Below are positions 1 to 8,000 of a stretch of DNA of 12,261 nt, in pieces (position 1 is the first letter of the stretch; every line of letters starts with the position of its first letter). This DNA is from DAIOHQ01 sp036744635 (lineage in GTDB: Bacteria > Planctomycetota > Phycisphaerae > Tepidisphaerales > Tepidisphaeraceae): the NCBI GenBank assembly GCA_036744635.1, contig DAIOHQ010000148.1:1-12261 (forward strand), written 5' to 3'. The notes under the pieces were generated by a model. It was not told where the DNA came from. It was given only the letters and a program-made list of their open reading frames with translations, and did not search any database. Both the position numbers and the translations under genes were made by a program.

Positions 1-130
1 CCTGCCCCTGCCCCCCCTGGCCCGTGGCCGGCTGAGTGGCCGGGGCATCGGCCGCCTGAGTGAAAGGTATGTTGAAGCTCAAGCCCGCCACCGCCGCCAT
101 AAGAAGTGCCGCCGCAATCGTTCGCCGCAT
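1..130 (-). CDS. Exported protein of unknown function, N-terminal fragment (runs off left edge)
   Basis: Only the first 43 codons are in the window; the gene continues beyond base 1. The translation begins MRRTIAAALLMAAVAGLSF and continues NIPFTQAADAPATQPATG. This is a textbook Sec signal peptide: two arginines, a hydrophobic core of about 15 residues, and a plausible signal peptidase I site after TQA (about residue 26). A low-complexity Ala/Pro/Thr/Gln segment and a Gly/Arg-rich stretch follow. Such linkers just after the signal peptide are, to my knowledge, frequent in exported proteins of Phycisphaerae. The ATG (130-128) is preceded by an AAGGA ribosome binding site about 7 bases upstream, which supports this start. 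The reading frame is open to the edge. The mature domain is not visible, so no function can be assigned. The gene is transcribed in the same direction as the MFS gene, about 580 bases away. Confidence 0.72.
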   Translation of the reverse strand, partial: MRRTIAAALLMAAVAGLSFNIPFTQAADAPATQPATGQGGQGQ

Positions 131-493
131 GACTTTATCCTTCCGAATATTTATAACTTCCCCTTGAGCTGTTGGACGCGGTACATGATGAAAAGTTTCC
201 GCGAAAATTGCCAGCCCGGATTCGCCGACGCAAATGTGCTTATTTCCTGCGCGCCTGCAGGGGCGGACGGTGAAGAAGCGCGCGGGCAAGAGATCGCAAT
301 TCCGTTGAGGGCATCATGTCGATGGATCGGAAAGGGCGTTTTCCGCGGGAAAAGCGTGATCTGCAGAATTGATTTCGTCGTCGCTGTTTGTGGCACCGGG
401 TTTGTTCTTAGGGAATTTCGTAGTCATCGCGGTGATGGCTATGGGTGATGCGAATCACTCTAAATCATGGAGCGCGGTTGGTTCCCACGGGCA
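131..493. other. Intergenic stretch without a convincing gene
   Basis: This holds the upstream region of the exported-protein gene. Open frames on both strands here (for example plus-strand 164-448) give proteins with no recognisable pattern and no good ribosome binding site, so I treat the stretch as noncoding. A TATAAA-like sequence on the minus strand at about 148-153 could be a -10 element for the exported-protein gene, but no matching -35 was found. The only other structure seen is a short palindrome at 445-458. Confidence 0.5.
445..458. promoter_or_regulatory. Palindromic site resembling CRP/FNR-family operators
   Basis: The sequence GTGAT-GCGA-ATCAC is a perfect inverted repeat with 5-bp arms. 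It has the geometry of FNR sites (TTGAT-N4-ATCAA) and contains the core of CRP sites (GTGA-N6-TCAC). A second GGTGATG lies 13 bases upstream (431-437). No clear promoter or gene is adjacent: the nearest start codon is about 315 bases away on the minus strand. The site could therefore be coincidental. Confidence 0.2.
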
Positions 494-680
494 GTGTCGT
501 CCGGCCGGCGGTCGGTCGGACGACACGTAGCCCGGGGTTTGATTGCGGGGCGAGAGGGCAGCGCCAAGACACATCCGAAGAAGCCCGTCTCGAACAACAA
601 GCCATAAGTAATGCGCGCATGGGAGATGCGCTCACAAGAAGCCCGACGCCGGGGAAGACGTCGGGCTTTTTCTTTTTCCC
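494..680 (+). ncRNA. Possible structured or small RNA ending at an intrinsic terminator
   Basis: Three hairpins follow one another on the plus strand with no protein gene to explain them. A perfect 10-bp stem GTGTCGTCCG / CGGACGACAC (494-503 with 517-526) has a 13-base loop. A 6-bp stem GCGCAT-GGGAG-ATGCGC spans 615-631. The terminator spans 639-680. The sequence AAGAAGCCCG occurs twice (578-587 and 636-645), so the right arm of the terminator could pair with either copy and form alternative structures. I do not recognise a known RNA family and saw no clear promoter in front of it. A stray terminator for read-through, or the 3' end of an unseen short gene, would explain part of this. Confidence 0.25.
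639..680 (+). terminator. Rho-independent terminator, plus strand
   Basis: A perfect 10-bp stem pairs AAGCCCGACG (639-648) with CGTCGGGCTT (659-668) across a 10-base loop. A T-rich tract follows directly (667-677, TTTTTCTTTTT with the stem end). The T tract makes it a plus-strand terminator. On the minus strand the hairpin lies about 45 bases beyond the MFS stop codon but is followed only by TTCTTGTG, so it could act weakly there as well. Confidence 0.7.
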
Positions 681-712
681 CTGCGACGACCGATGGCAAA
701 CCCGGGCGCCGC

Positions 713-2239
713 TCATTTCTCCTTGTCATCTGATTTCCATTCGTCCGACTCGACATAGCTCTCGCGCAGCTTCACCTGCACGAAGCGAATCGGCTGCAGC
801 GCCGCATCGAAGAGGTTGTTGTAGATGTTGGCGGTCATGAATCGCAGCGCCTCGCGGGCCGGCTTGGCGCCGAGTTCGACGATGTGCGGAAGGAACAGCA
901 CCGCCGCCACGAAGCGCAGCAGGCCGGAGACGCCGAAGAGGATGTCATAAAACGTGAACGTCTTTCCCAGGGCGAAGGCGGGCGTCCAGTGCCAGTTTCT
1001 CAGGCCCTGAGCGATCAGCCCGGCGCTCAGGCCGCCGAGGCAGCCGGAGATGTTGACGATGACGGAGTTGACCGCCACGTAGGCGCTGCCGCCTCCGGGA
1101 TTGTCATCATCATCGTTTGATCCGGACATCTCCAGCACGAGGTTGAGGTTGGCCACCTCAACTCCGGTCCAGAACGCTGCGCCCCCGCCCGCAAGAAGAT
1201 ATCCCAGCCAGATATTCCCCGAGCCGAGGAACGACCAGCCCACGCCAACCGGGACCAGCCCCAGCGCCGCGATCGCCAGCACCGGCTTCTTGCCCATGCG
1301 GTCGACCGCCGCGCCCCACACCGGCAACAGCAGAAGCTGCGCGATGCTCGGGGCCACCAGCAGGATGAGCTGAATCTGCGTGTTGTTGACGCCCACGCGG
1401 TCGATCAGATAGAGGGTGACGAATTGCCCCATGAAGCTGACGGCGAAGAGCAAGGTGGCCACGCAGGCCGCGAACCAGAGAAAATGGCGGTTGCACAACG
1501 GTTCGCTGAGCGCGGTAAACAGCGTGCTGCCGCTGCGGCCGGCCCGGGGGATTTCCGGCACGTGCTGGAAGAGGTGGATGTCCGCGACCCCGAAGACCGC
1601 CGCGATCATGAACAAGATCGCGCACCATCCCAGCGTGACCAGCGGATTCCCCAGCGAGCCGGCGCCGGTGCGGTCGAGGATCCAGCCCGCGAACAGCGCC
1701 GCCGGAATGGCCGAGAGCAGCCCCCATTGGCGGCGGCGGGCGAAATATTTTCCGCGCCTGCGGTCGGGAACGAGATCGGCCATCCAGCTCGTCCATGCCG
1801 GCCCGCCCACCGACTGGCAGGCGTGCATCAGGAACATGAGGATCAGGAACATCGCCATCGCTTCGCCGACGGCGGCGAATCCCCACATCCGCACGATTGT
1901 CAGCGGCACCAGCGCGATCACGAACCAGAGCAGGCGCTGGGTGTACAGTCCGTAGAAGAAAATTTTTTTGCGCGCCCCGGTGCGCTCGATCAGCAGCGAG
2001 GCGGGCACGGAGAGCAGCGACGCCATGAACGGCAGGGCTGAGAGGACGCCAAATTCAAAGTTGGACGCGCGCAGCGCCTTGGCGAACAGCGCCAGCGGCG
2101 CCCCCGCCGTGGCTGTTATCCACACCGATCCGAACACCCACGCCAGCGTGATCAGCCCGAGCGCTTTGCGCAGCTCCGGGCCTCGCACCTCAACTTCTTC
2201 TCTGGGATCGAAAAGCGCGAGCTTGCCGGTGGGATTCAT
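713..2239 (-). CDS. MFS transporter
   Basis: A 508-residue integral membrane protein with about twelve hydrophobic segments, the usual size for the major facilitator superfamily. Transmembrane stretches are evident at about 27-56, 64-84, 96-115, 121-141, 172-190, 199-219, 253-280, 287-306, 318-338, 343-368, 385-411 and 431-452. MFS loop motifs are present in diverged form: IERTGARKK (84-92) after the second segment and AVDRMGKKP (311-319) in the C-terminal half, plus a basic PDRRRGKYFARRR stretch (158-170) in an internal loop. Between helices 10 and 11 lies an acidic Asp/Gly insert, SGSNDDDDNPGGGS (372-385). A charged cytoplasmic tail of about 55 residues ends in KSDDKEK. The substrate cannot be told from sequence. 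The start is the ATG at 2239, with GGAGG about 13 bases upstream, a rather long spacing. Upstream lies a long noncoding spacer, so it is probably a single-gene unit. Confidence 0.85.
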   Translation of the reverse strand: MNPTGKLALFDPREEVEVRGPELRKALGLITLAWVFGSVWITATAGAPLALFAKALRASNFEFGVLSALPFMASLLSVPASLLIERTGARKKIFFYGLYTQRLLWFVIALVPLTIVRMWGFAAVGEAMAMFLILMFLMHACQSVGGPAWTSWMADLVPDRRRGKYFARRRQWGLLSAIPAALFAGWILDRTGAGSLGNPLVTLGWCAILFMIAAVFGVADIHLFQHVPEIPRAGRSGSTLFTALSEPLCNRHFLWFAACVATLLFAVSFMGQFVTLYLIDRVGVNNTQIQLILLVAPSIAQLLLLPVWGAAVDRMGKKPVLAIAALGLVPVGVGWSFLGSGNIWLGYLLAGGGAAFWTGVEVANLNLVLEMSGSNDDDDNPGGGSAYVAVNSVIVNISGCLGGLSAGLIAQGLRNWHWTPAFALGKTFTFYDILFGVSGLLRFVAAVLFLPHIVELGAKPAREALRFMTANIYNNLFDAALQPIRFVQVKLRESYVESDEWKSDDKEK

Positions 2240-2410
2240 GAATTACGCACACCCTCCGCTTGCATCGCCCGGCATTGTAGAGACCAGGAGATTTGCGGCA
2301 ATGGGCGCAATTCCACGCGGGACCACGATGCTGGATACCGCCCCCCAAAGGGCGCGGCATGGTTGATCGTGGCACTTTGAAGTGTTCAGAACCAGCCGCG
2401 ATGATCTCGC
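2240..2410. other. Upstream spacer of the MFS gene
   Basis: Noncoding DNA between the MFS start and the palindromic repeat element. It presumably carries the MFS promoter, but I saw no good -35/-10 pair on the minus strand. Together with the repeat (2411-2600) it makes up the gap between the MFS gene and the DUF4440 gene. Confidence 0.4.
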
Positions 2411-2600
2411 AGGGTGGGCAGGGGTGTAGCGCTCATTTTTGGCGATGCCACTCCCGGTCCCCTCGCTCACGTACGCGTGGGAGAGGGTTAGGGTGAAGAT
2501 CCCTCACCCCAGCCCCCTCCCGGAGTACCGGGCGAGGGGGCCAGAAAAAGACGGTTGCCAAAAACATGCGCTACACCCGATGGGCGGGTACGCTCACCCT
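2411..2600. repeat. Nested palindromic repeat element (MITE-like or REP/BIME-like), about 190 bp
   Basis: The element is nearly symmetric about base 2500. Outer arms 2422-2443 and 2557-2578 are inverted copies matching at 19 of 22 positions (GGGTGTAGCGC...TTTTTGGC on the left). Further out, AGGGTGGGCA (2411-2420) and CGCTCACCCT (2591-2600) match at 8 of 10. Inside, 2459-2498 and 2502-2540 are inverted relatives of each other around ATC. Each half is itself a hairpin: CCCTCGCTCACG with CGTGGGAGAGGG on the left, and a CCCCCT..CCGG / CCGG..AGGGGG stem on the right. The GGGTTAGGGTGA / CCTCACCCCAGCC core resembles GC-rich intergenic repeats found in many copies in several bacterial phyla. No transposase is encoded. 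It ends 22 bases beyond the DUF4440 stop codon and could stabilise or terminate that mRNA, though no T tract follows. Confidence 0.75.
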
Positions 2601-2621
2601 ATCCAAGTGTCGGCGTCAACA

Positions 2622-3098
2622 TCAGGCTGTCGGACCCGGCGCTGGCGCAAAGGAATACGGCCGAACCGCGGCTGCGTGCCATTCACCATCCTTCTTGTTC
2701 ATCACGAAAAACACGTGCGGCTTGAAGGTGGGAATTTCCTTTCCGTCAGCTCCGCGGGCGCCGCTGAGCGTGCATTCGCCATCCACCAGAGCCGTGTCAT
2801 CCCCGATCATGCGCACCGACTGGATGTTCATCTGATGGCTGCAACTCTTCATCATTCCCTGGTGTTCATCGCGGAATACTTGCTGCACCTGGCCGCGTCC
2901 CTTGGCAACCCTTCCCCAGGGGTTGATCAAATCGCCATCCTCGGCCCAGAGCAATGCCATCTGTGCCGGGTCGTGCCGATTCCAAGCTGCCGCGAAGTCC
3001 TGGATGCGCTGCTCGATTGCCCGCCTGTCGTTCTCCTGTGCCGGGGCATGGCCTTGCCCGGTGGAAGCCGCGCTTCCAACGCCAAACTGTGAGCTCAT
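2622..3098 (-). CDS. SgcJ/EcaC-type protein (DUF4440, SnoaL/NTF2-like fold)
   Basis: A 158-residue protein. After a flexible N-terminus of about 22 residues (Ser/Gly/Ala/Gln) it matches the pattern of small NTF2-like proteins: helix AIEQRIQDFAAAWNRHD (27-43), then ALLWAEDGDLINPWG (48-62), KGRGQVQQVF, a central strand IQSVRMIGDDTALVDGECTLSG (92-113), and a final strand pair HVFFVMNKKDGEWHAAAVRPYSF (128-150). The AWN..D...AL.AEDG.....P.G..KGR series is typical of the SgcJ/EcaC (TIGR02246) family. These are small cone-shaped proteins that may bind or isomerise small molecules; the substrate is unknown. No signal peptide is seen, so it is probably cytoplasmic. The start at 3098 is chosen because AGGAG (3105-3109) sits 6 bases upstream. 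A longer frame to 3164 would place the predicted promoter inside the gene. Confidence 0.8.
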   Translation of the reverse strand: MSSQFGVGSAASTGQGHAPAQENDRRAIEQRIQDFAAAWNRHDPAQMALLWAEDGDLINPWGRVAKGRGQVQQVFRDEHQGMMKSCSHQMNIQSVRMIGDDTALVDGECTLSGARGADGKEIPTFKPHVFFVMNKKDGEWHAAAVRPYSFAPAPGPTA

Positions 3099-3104
3099 AC
3101 ATTT

Positions 3105-3109
3105 CTCCT
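3105..3109 (-). promoter_or_regulatory. Ribosome binding site deciding the DUF4440 start
   Basis: AGGAG on the minus strand lies 6 bases before the ATG at 3098-3096. It selects this start over an in-frame ATG 22 codons upstream (3164), which lacks a comparable site. Confidence 0.7.
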
Positions 3110-3134
3110 GGTTCAAAGAACCGGTAAAGGGAAA

Positions 3135-3164
3135 ATGATATTTCCCCAACCGGCGAGCAGGCAA
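3135..3164 (-). promoter_or_regulatory. Likely sigma-70-type promoter of the DUF4440 gene
   Basis: On the minus strand, TTGCCT (3164-3159, 4 of 6 to TTGACA) is separated by 18 bases from TATCAT (3140-3135, 5 of 6 to TATAAT). Transcription would begin near 3128, giving a leader of about 30 bases with the ribosome binding site near its end. The match is by eye only. Confidence 0.4.
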
Positions 3165-3307
3165 CGTCCATTTTTTTATGTTCGAGGAAATTTAATGTAG
3201 AGCGAAGACTTGAGGATGGGCTCGCTTAATCGTGTCCGAGCGAGGATGATTTCCTGACCGGTCGGTGAGACGGCAATCTCGACGCGGGCGCGTCGCCGGA
3301 AGGAACT
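3165..3307. other. Spacer between the HDOD-GGDEF and DUF4440 genes
   Basis: No gene is seen. Two small inverted repeats are present: CTCGCT/AGCGAG (3221-3226 with 3239-3244) and CGACGC/GCGTCG (3280-3285 with 3290-3295). The second lies about 13 bases beyond the HDOD-GGDEF stop codon but has no T tract on the minus strand, so it is at best a weak or factor-assisted transcript end. Confidence 0.4.
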
Positions 3308-4795
3308 TTACGCCGCCTGGGCTTTGAGGGCGAAGACGCGGACGCAGTTTCGGCCGCCGTGTTTGGCGGCGTAGACGGCCATGTCGGCGGCTTTGATGAG
3401 GTGCGCCGGCTGTTTCAGCGGCGATCCCGGCTCGTAAACCGCGACCCCGATGCTGGCGGTGATCTTTAGCTGGATGCGATCGCAGAGGATCGGCTTGGCC
3501 GCGATGGCGCGGCGGACGCTTTCGGCGATGGCGGCGGCGGTGGCGCGAGTCGTGCCCGGCAACACCAGCACCATCTCTTCGCCTCCGTAGCGCGCCGCCA
3601 GGTCCTGGGATCGCGTGGCCGTGCGCAGCAGTGCCCCCAGCGCCCGCAACACGGTGTCGCCGCTCTGATGGCCATACTTATCGTTGACCAACTTGAATTT
3701 ATCGACGTCCAGCATCAGCAGCGCCAGCGGCTTGCCTTCCTTGACGGCGCTGGCGAATTGCTGGGCGATGAACTCATCGAAACGGGCGCGGTTCGCCAGT
3801 GACGTCAGCCCATCCGTCAGCGCCTGGTGCTTGAGCTGCTGGTTCTGCTCCTGCAGCGTCGAAGCCTGCTGCTGGCTCTTGAGCGTGATGTCCACCAGCG
3901 CCTCGTTGGCCTTCTTCAGGATCGCTTCATAGCTGGTGGCCGAGGCGATGCTGATCTCAAACAGCGGCGCCACCTCTTTGGTCCGCTTGCAGATTTCATC
4001 CATCATGGTGTCGCAGTCGGCCGGCGGCATCTGGAATTCCTCGAAGCAGAACCGGCGCACTTCGGCGATGGCGTCGGCCGCGACTTCATCGACAAACACA
4101 TCGGCACAGCGCCCCGCCAGCCAGACGACATCGGTGATTTTCTTCAGCGCCGGGTCCTGCACGTCTTTGGGACGATGGTGCATCGCCATCGGCGTGCTCA
4201 GCAGCGGGGGCAGCTTCCATTGCGTCGCCAGGACCTGGGCGGCGTCGGCGTGGGTCAGCCCCAGCGCATTGAGCTCCGCGGCGGCAAGATCGTTGTGCGA
4301 CTGGAGGGGCTCGTTCAGCTCGCCGTACTGGTCCGCGACGACCTGGTCGAGCACCAGCATCCCGATGTCCATGAGCAGCGCAACCAGGAAGCACTCTTCC
4401 TGCTGCACGACGTTGGTCTTGGCCGCAAGGGTGCGGGCGGCGGTCGCCGCATAGATGCTCCGCCGCCAGTAGTTTAGGTGCTTGAACCCCTTGCTCTTGT
4501 TCTTGGCCAGATTGGTGACCAGCGAGAAACCCAGCACCAGCGTCTTCACCGACTGCAGGCCGAGAATCACCAGGGCGTGGGTGATGGTGCTGATGCTCTG
4601 GCTGCGGCCATAGAAGCTGGAATTGACGGTGCGGAGAATCTTGGAGGAGAGCGCGGGGTCCTTGGAGATGATCCGCGCGATCTCCGCGATGTCCACCTCT
4701 TCGCGCTGGGCCAGCTCGAGCACCTGGATGGCGACCGCCGGCAGCGACGGCAGGGTGGGACACTGGCGGATGCGGCTGATGAGCGCGTCTTTCAT
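3308..4795 (-). CDS. HDOD-GGDEF protein, probable diguanylate cyclase
   Basis: A 495-residue protein with two signalling modules. Residues 10-215 form an HDOD domain (PTLPSLPAVAIQVLELA, ISKDPALSSKILRTVNSSFYG, HALVILGLQSVKTLVLG). Where true HD hydrolases have His-Asp, it reads LLMDIG, so this half is probably a non-catalytic sensor or scaffold. A helical, Gln-rich, coiled-coil-like linker (about 295-325) leads to a GGDEF domain (328-488). The GGDEF domain keeps the catalytic features: LDVDKFK with metal-binding D363, ND..GH..GD, the active-site GGEEM (404-408, a GGEEF variant), and an inhibitory I-site RSQD (395-398). It should therefore make cyclic di-GMP from two GTP with product feedback. 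No membrane segments are seen, so it is cytoplasmic. I chose the ATG at 4795; the frame runs 53 codons further upstream, but that part is Arg/Pro-rich and looks untranslated. It is divergent from gltB. Confidence 0.85.
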   Translation of the reverse strand: MKDALISRIRQCPTLPSLPAVAIQVLELAQREEVDIAEIARIISKDPALSSKILRTVNSSFYGRSQSISTITHALVILGLQSVKTLVLGFSLVTNLAKNKSKGFKHLNYWRRSIYAATAARTLAAKTNVVQQEECFLVALLMDIGMLVLDQVVADQYGELNEPLQSHNDLAAAELNALGLTHADAAQVLATQWKLPPLLSTPMAMHHRPKDVQDPALKKITDVVWLAGRCADVFVDEVAADAIAEVRRFCFEEFQMPPADCDTMMDEICKRTKEVAPLFEISIASATSYEAILKKANEALVDITLKSQQQASTLQEQNQQLKHQALTDGLTSLANRARFDEFIAQQFASAVKEGKPLALLMLDVDKFKLVNDKYGHQSGDTVLRALGALLRTATRSQDLAARYGGEEMVLVLPGTTRATAAAIAESVRRAIAAKPILCDRIQLKITASIGVAVYEPGSPLKQPAHLIKAADMAVYAAKHGGRNCVRVFALKAQAA

Positions 4796-5077
4796 AGGCG
4801 GTCTGTGAGCGGCCTTACCTCTGCCTCGAAAGGTCGAGAGCAGAAAAGTGCCCCATTCACTATCGACCCGAGCCGGCGGCAACTTTCCAATACCAGCGCG
4901 CGGGCGAGGATTTCTTATCCGCCAGCGCCGCAAAGCGGGCCGGCGCAGAACCATTGGCCAATAACCCGCAAATTATCCGGAACCTCACGTCCGAAAAATT
5001 TGTTACCGGGCGACCAAACCGCTATGATGCCCCATTCGGGTGTTGAAACCGCCGCAAGGCATTTTCTGGTGGCCGAC
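4796..5077. other. Divergent intergenic region between the HDOD-GGDEF gene and gltB
   Basis: This 282-base region must hold the promoters of both divergent genes. It contains the gltB promoter (5000-5028), a perfect 10-bp palindrome ATTGGCCAAT (4953-4962) about 38 bases before the gltB -35 that could be an operator, and a small hairpin CTCGA-AAGG-TCGAG (4825-4838) in the leader of the HDOD-GGDEF gene. No clear promoter for the minus-strand gene was found. I also looked for a -24/-12 sigma-54 element and for an NtcA-type GTA-N8-TAC site near gltB and saw neither. Confidence 0.5.
5000..5028 (+). promoter_or_regulatory. Likely sigma-70-type promoter of gltB
   Basis: TTGTTA (5000-5005, 4 of 6 to TTGACA) and TATGAT (5023-5028, 5 of 6 to TATAAT) are 17 bases apart. 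Transcription would start near 5035, giving a leader of about 43 bases. The location between the start codons of two divergent genes supports it. It also argues against the in-frame ATG at 5026, which would lie inside the -10 element. Confidence 0.55.
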
Positions 5078-8000
5078 ATGAACGTTTATCCCTCAGCCCA
5101 GGGGCTGTACGATCCGGAGTTCGAGCATGACGCCTGCGGCGTTGGTTTTGTCTGCCATCTGAAAGGTAAGGCCAGCAACCGCATCGTCTTGCAGGCGCTG
5201 GAGATGCTCGAGAACATGAACCACCGGGGAGCGTGCGGCTGCGAGGAAAACAGCGGCGACGGGGCGGGCATCCTGCTGCGCACGCCCGATAAGTTCCTCC
5301 GCCGCAAGTGCAAGGCGCTGGGGATCACGCTGCCGCCGTTGGGGCAATATGGGTGCGGGATGGTATTCCTGCCGCGCGACATGGTGTCGCGGCGCAAGTG
5401 CGAGCGCATCTTTGAAGGCGTGGTCAAGGAATATGGAATGGTGGTGCTGGGTTGGCGCGATGTGCCCACCCACAACAAGACCATCGGCCCCACCCCGCGC
5501 GCCTGCGAGCCCAAGATCCGCCAGGTCTTCGTCGGCATGGGGGAGACGTTTTTCAACCGCAAGGATTTCGATCGCCGCATGTATCTGGTCCGCCAGCGGG
5601 CGGAGAACGTCATCGAGTTTCATCCCGACCTGACGCAACGGGCGCGGGAAGATTTCTACATCTGCGCCCTGTCGGCCAACCGCATCATCTACAAGGGGAT
5701 GCTGACCGCGACCCAACTGCGCGAATATTTCCCCGACCTGACCGAGCCGGATTTCGAGAGCGGGCTGGCGATGGTACACAGCCGCTTCTCGACCAACACC
5801 TTCCCGAGCTGGAGCCTGGCCCATCCCTATCGCTATCTGGCCCACAACGGCGAGATCAACGCCTTGCGCGGCAACCGCAACTGGATGCGGGCGCGCTACG
5901 GTTCGCTGCAGTCCGAAGTGTTTGGCGATGAGCTGCAGAAGATGTTCCCGATCTGCACGGAATCGGGTTCGGACTCGGCCACGCTGGACAACGCCCTGCA
6001 GTTTTTGTGCGTGAATGGGCGCTCGCTGCCGCACGCGGTGCTGATGCTGATTCCCGAGGCCTGGCAGCACAATGACCTGATGGACCCGGACCTCAAGGCG
6101 TTTTACGAATATCACGCGTGTTTGATGGAGCCGTGGGATGGGCCGGCGTCGATCGCATTTACCAATGGCCGGCTGATCGGGGCGGTGCTGGACCGCAACG
6201 GACTGCGGCCGTCGCGCTATTACGTCACCAAGGATGACCTGGTGGTGATGGCCAGCGAAGTGGGCGTGCTGCCGATCAAGCCCGAGGATGTGAAGCAGAA
6301 GTGGCGGCTGCAGCCGGGCAGGATTTTCCTGATCGACACGGAAAAAGGCCGCATTATTGATGATGCCGAGATCAAGCAGGAACTGGTGGACCGCCGGCCG
6401 TGGAAAGACTGGCTGGCCGACAACCTGGTCGAATTGGAAAAGCTGCCGGCGCCTAAGGAAGTACACGCGACGGATCACGGCACGCTGCTGGTGCGCCAGC
6501 ACGCCTTTGGATACACGGTGGAAGATGTGCGGATGTTGATGACGCCGATGGCCGTTTCCGGTCAGGAGGCGCTGGGATCGATGGGGACCGATACGGCGCT
6601 GGCGTGCCTGAGCGATCGGCCGCAGTTGCTCTATAACTATTTCAAGCAGCTTTTCGCCCAGGTGACGAATCCTCCGCTGGATGCGAATTTCGAGGCGCTG
6701 GTGACCAGCCTGTACACCTACATCGGCCGGGAGGGGAATCTGCTGGATGAGACGCCAAGACACTGCCACCTGCTCAAGCTGAAGCAGCCGATTCTGGGCA
6801 ATGCCGATCTGGCGAAGATCCGGGAATTGAACGGAGAGGATCTGCGGGCGAAAACGCTGCCGATGCTCTTCAATTCCAGCGACGGGGCGGCCGGGCTGCA
6901 GCAGGCGCTGGATGAGCTGTGCGCGGCCGCGGCGCAGGCGGTGAAGGATGGATTTTCCATACTGATCCTGTCGGATCGCGGCGTGGATGCCGATCGCGCC
7001 CCCATCCCCAGCCTGCTGGCGACGTCGGCCGTCCACCATCATCTGATCCGCGCGGGCACGCGCACGCAGTGCGGACTGGTGATCGAGACCGGCGAGGCCC
7101 GCGAGATTCACCATTTCTGCCTGCTGATCGGCTACGGCGCCGGCGCGGTGAACCCGTATGTCGCGTTCGAGACCATTGCCGACCTGCACAAGGATGGTCT
7201 GCTGCCCGAAGACTTGACGCTCAAGGAAGCGGAGAAGAATTACATCAAGGCCGCCAACAAAGGCATCATCAAGGTGGCGTCGAAGATCGGCATCTCGACG
7301 GTGCAGAGCTATCGCGGGGCGCAGATTTTTGAGGCGATCGGTTTGGGCAAGGACCTGGTGGACAAATATTTCACCGGCACCGCCAGCCGCATCAACGGCA
7401 TCGGCCTGGATGTGATCGCGGCCGAGTCGCTGGAGCGCCATCGCCGCGGCTTCCCGCCGATTGCGGTGGATGGCAAGACGCTTCACGCTGGCGGGTTCTA
7501 CCAGTGGCGCAAAGGCGGGGAGTACCACATGTACAACCCGGATACCGTCGCCAAACTGCAGCATGCGGTGCGGATTGACCTGGAGGCGCATCAGAAAATG
7601 TCTGAAGGCGTGCGCGTCGACAGCTTCGCCGCGTTTAAGGAATATACCAAGCTGGTGAATGATGAGAGCCGCAACCGCTGCACGCTGCGCGGCCTGCTGC
7701 AGTTCAAGCAAAGCACGCCCGTTCCCATCGAGGAAGTCGAGCCGGCCAAGAGCATCGTCAAGCGTTTCGTCACCGGCGCCATGAGCTTCGGTTCCATCTC
7801 CAAGGAAGCCCACGAAAACCTTGCCATCGCGATGAACCGCATCGGCGGCAAGAGCAACACCGGCGAGGGCGGCGAAGATCCCGAGCGCTTCAAGCCGGAT
7901 GCCAATGGCGACTGGCGGCGCAGCGCCATCAAGCAAGTGGCCAGCGCCCGCTTCGGCGTCACCACCGAATATCTGGTCAATGCCGATGAGCTGCAGATCA

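Noticed and set aside
164..448. Plus-strand 94-codon frame left of the possible RNA
   Set aside because: No ribosome binding site and no recognisable protein pattern; the codon pattern does not resemble the real genes.
445..840. Plus-strand 131-codon frame
   Set aside because: It runs through the intrinsic terminator into the 3' end of the MFS gene, so it cannot be a normal gene.
1158..1886. Minus-strand 242-codon frame inside the MFS gene
   Set aside because: Same strand but a different frame from the MFS gene; the Arg/Gly/Pro-rich product without hydrophobic helices is a frame shadow.
3099..3164. 22-codon N-terminal extension of the DUF4440 protein
   Set aside because: The inner ATG has a good AGGAG site at 6 bases, and the extension overlaps the likely promoter.
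3280..3295. GC-rich hairpin as terminator of the HDOD-GGDEF gene
   Set aside because: The stem is only 6 bp and no T tract follows on the minus strand; it is kept only as a note in the spacer.
4796..4954. 53-codon N-terminal extension of the HDOD-GGDEF protein
   Set aside because: The Arg/Pro-rich extension has no family counterpart; HDOD proteins begin shortly before the PTLPSLP segment, which fits the ATG at 4795.
4478..5077. 200-codon in-frame extension upstream of the gltB ATG
   Set aside because: It is antisense to the HDOD-GGDEF gene, crosses the promoter region, and would put the catalytic cysteine of GltB at residue 220 instead of after a short propeptide.
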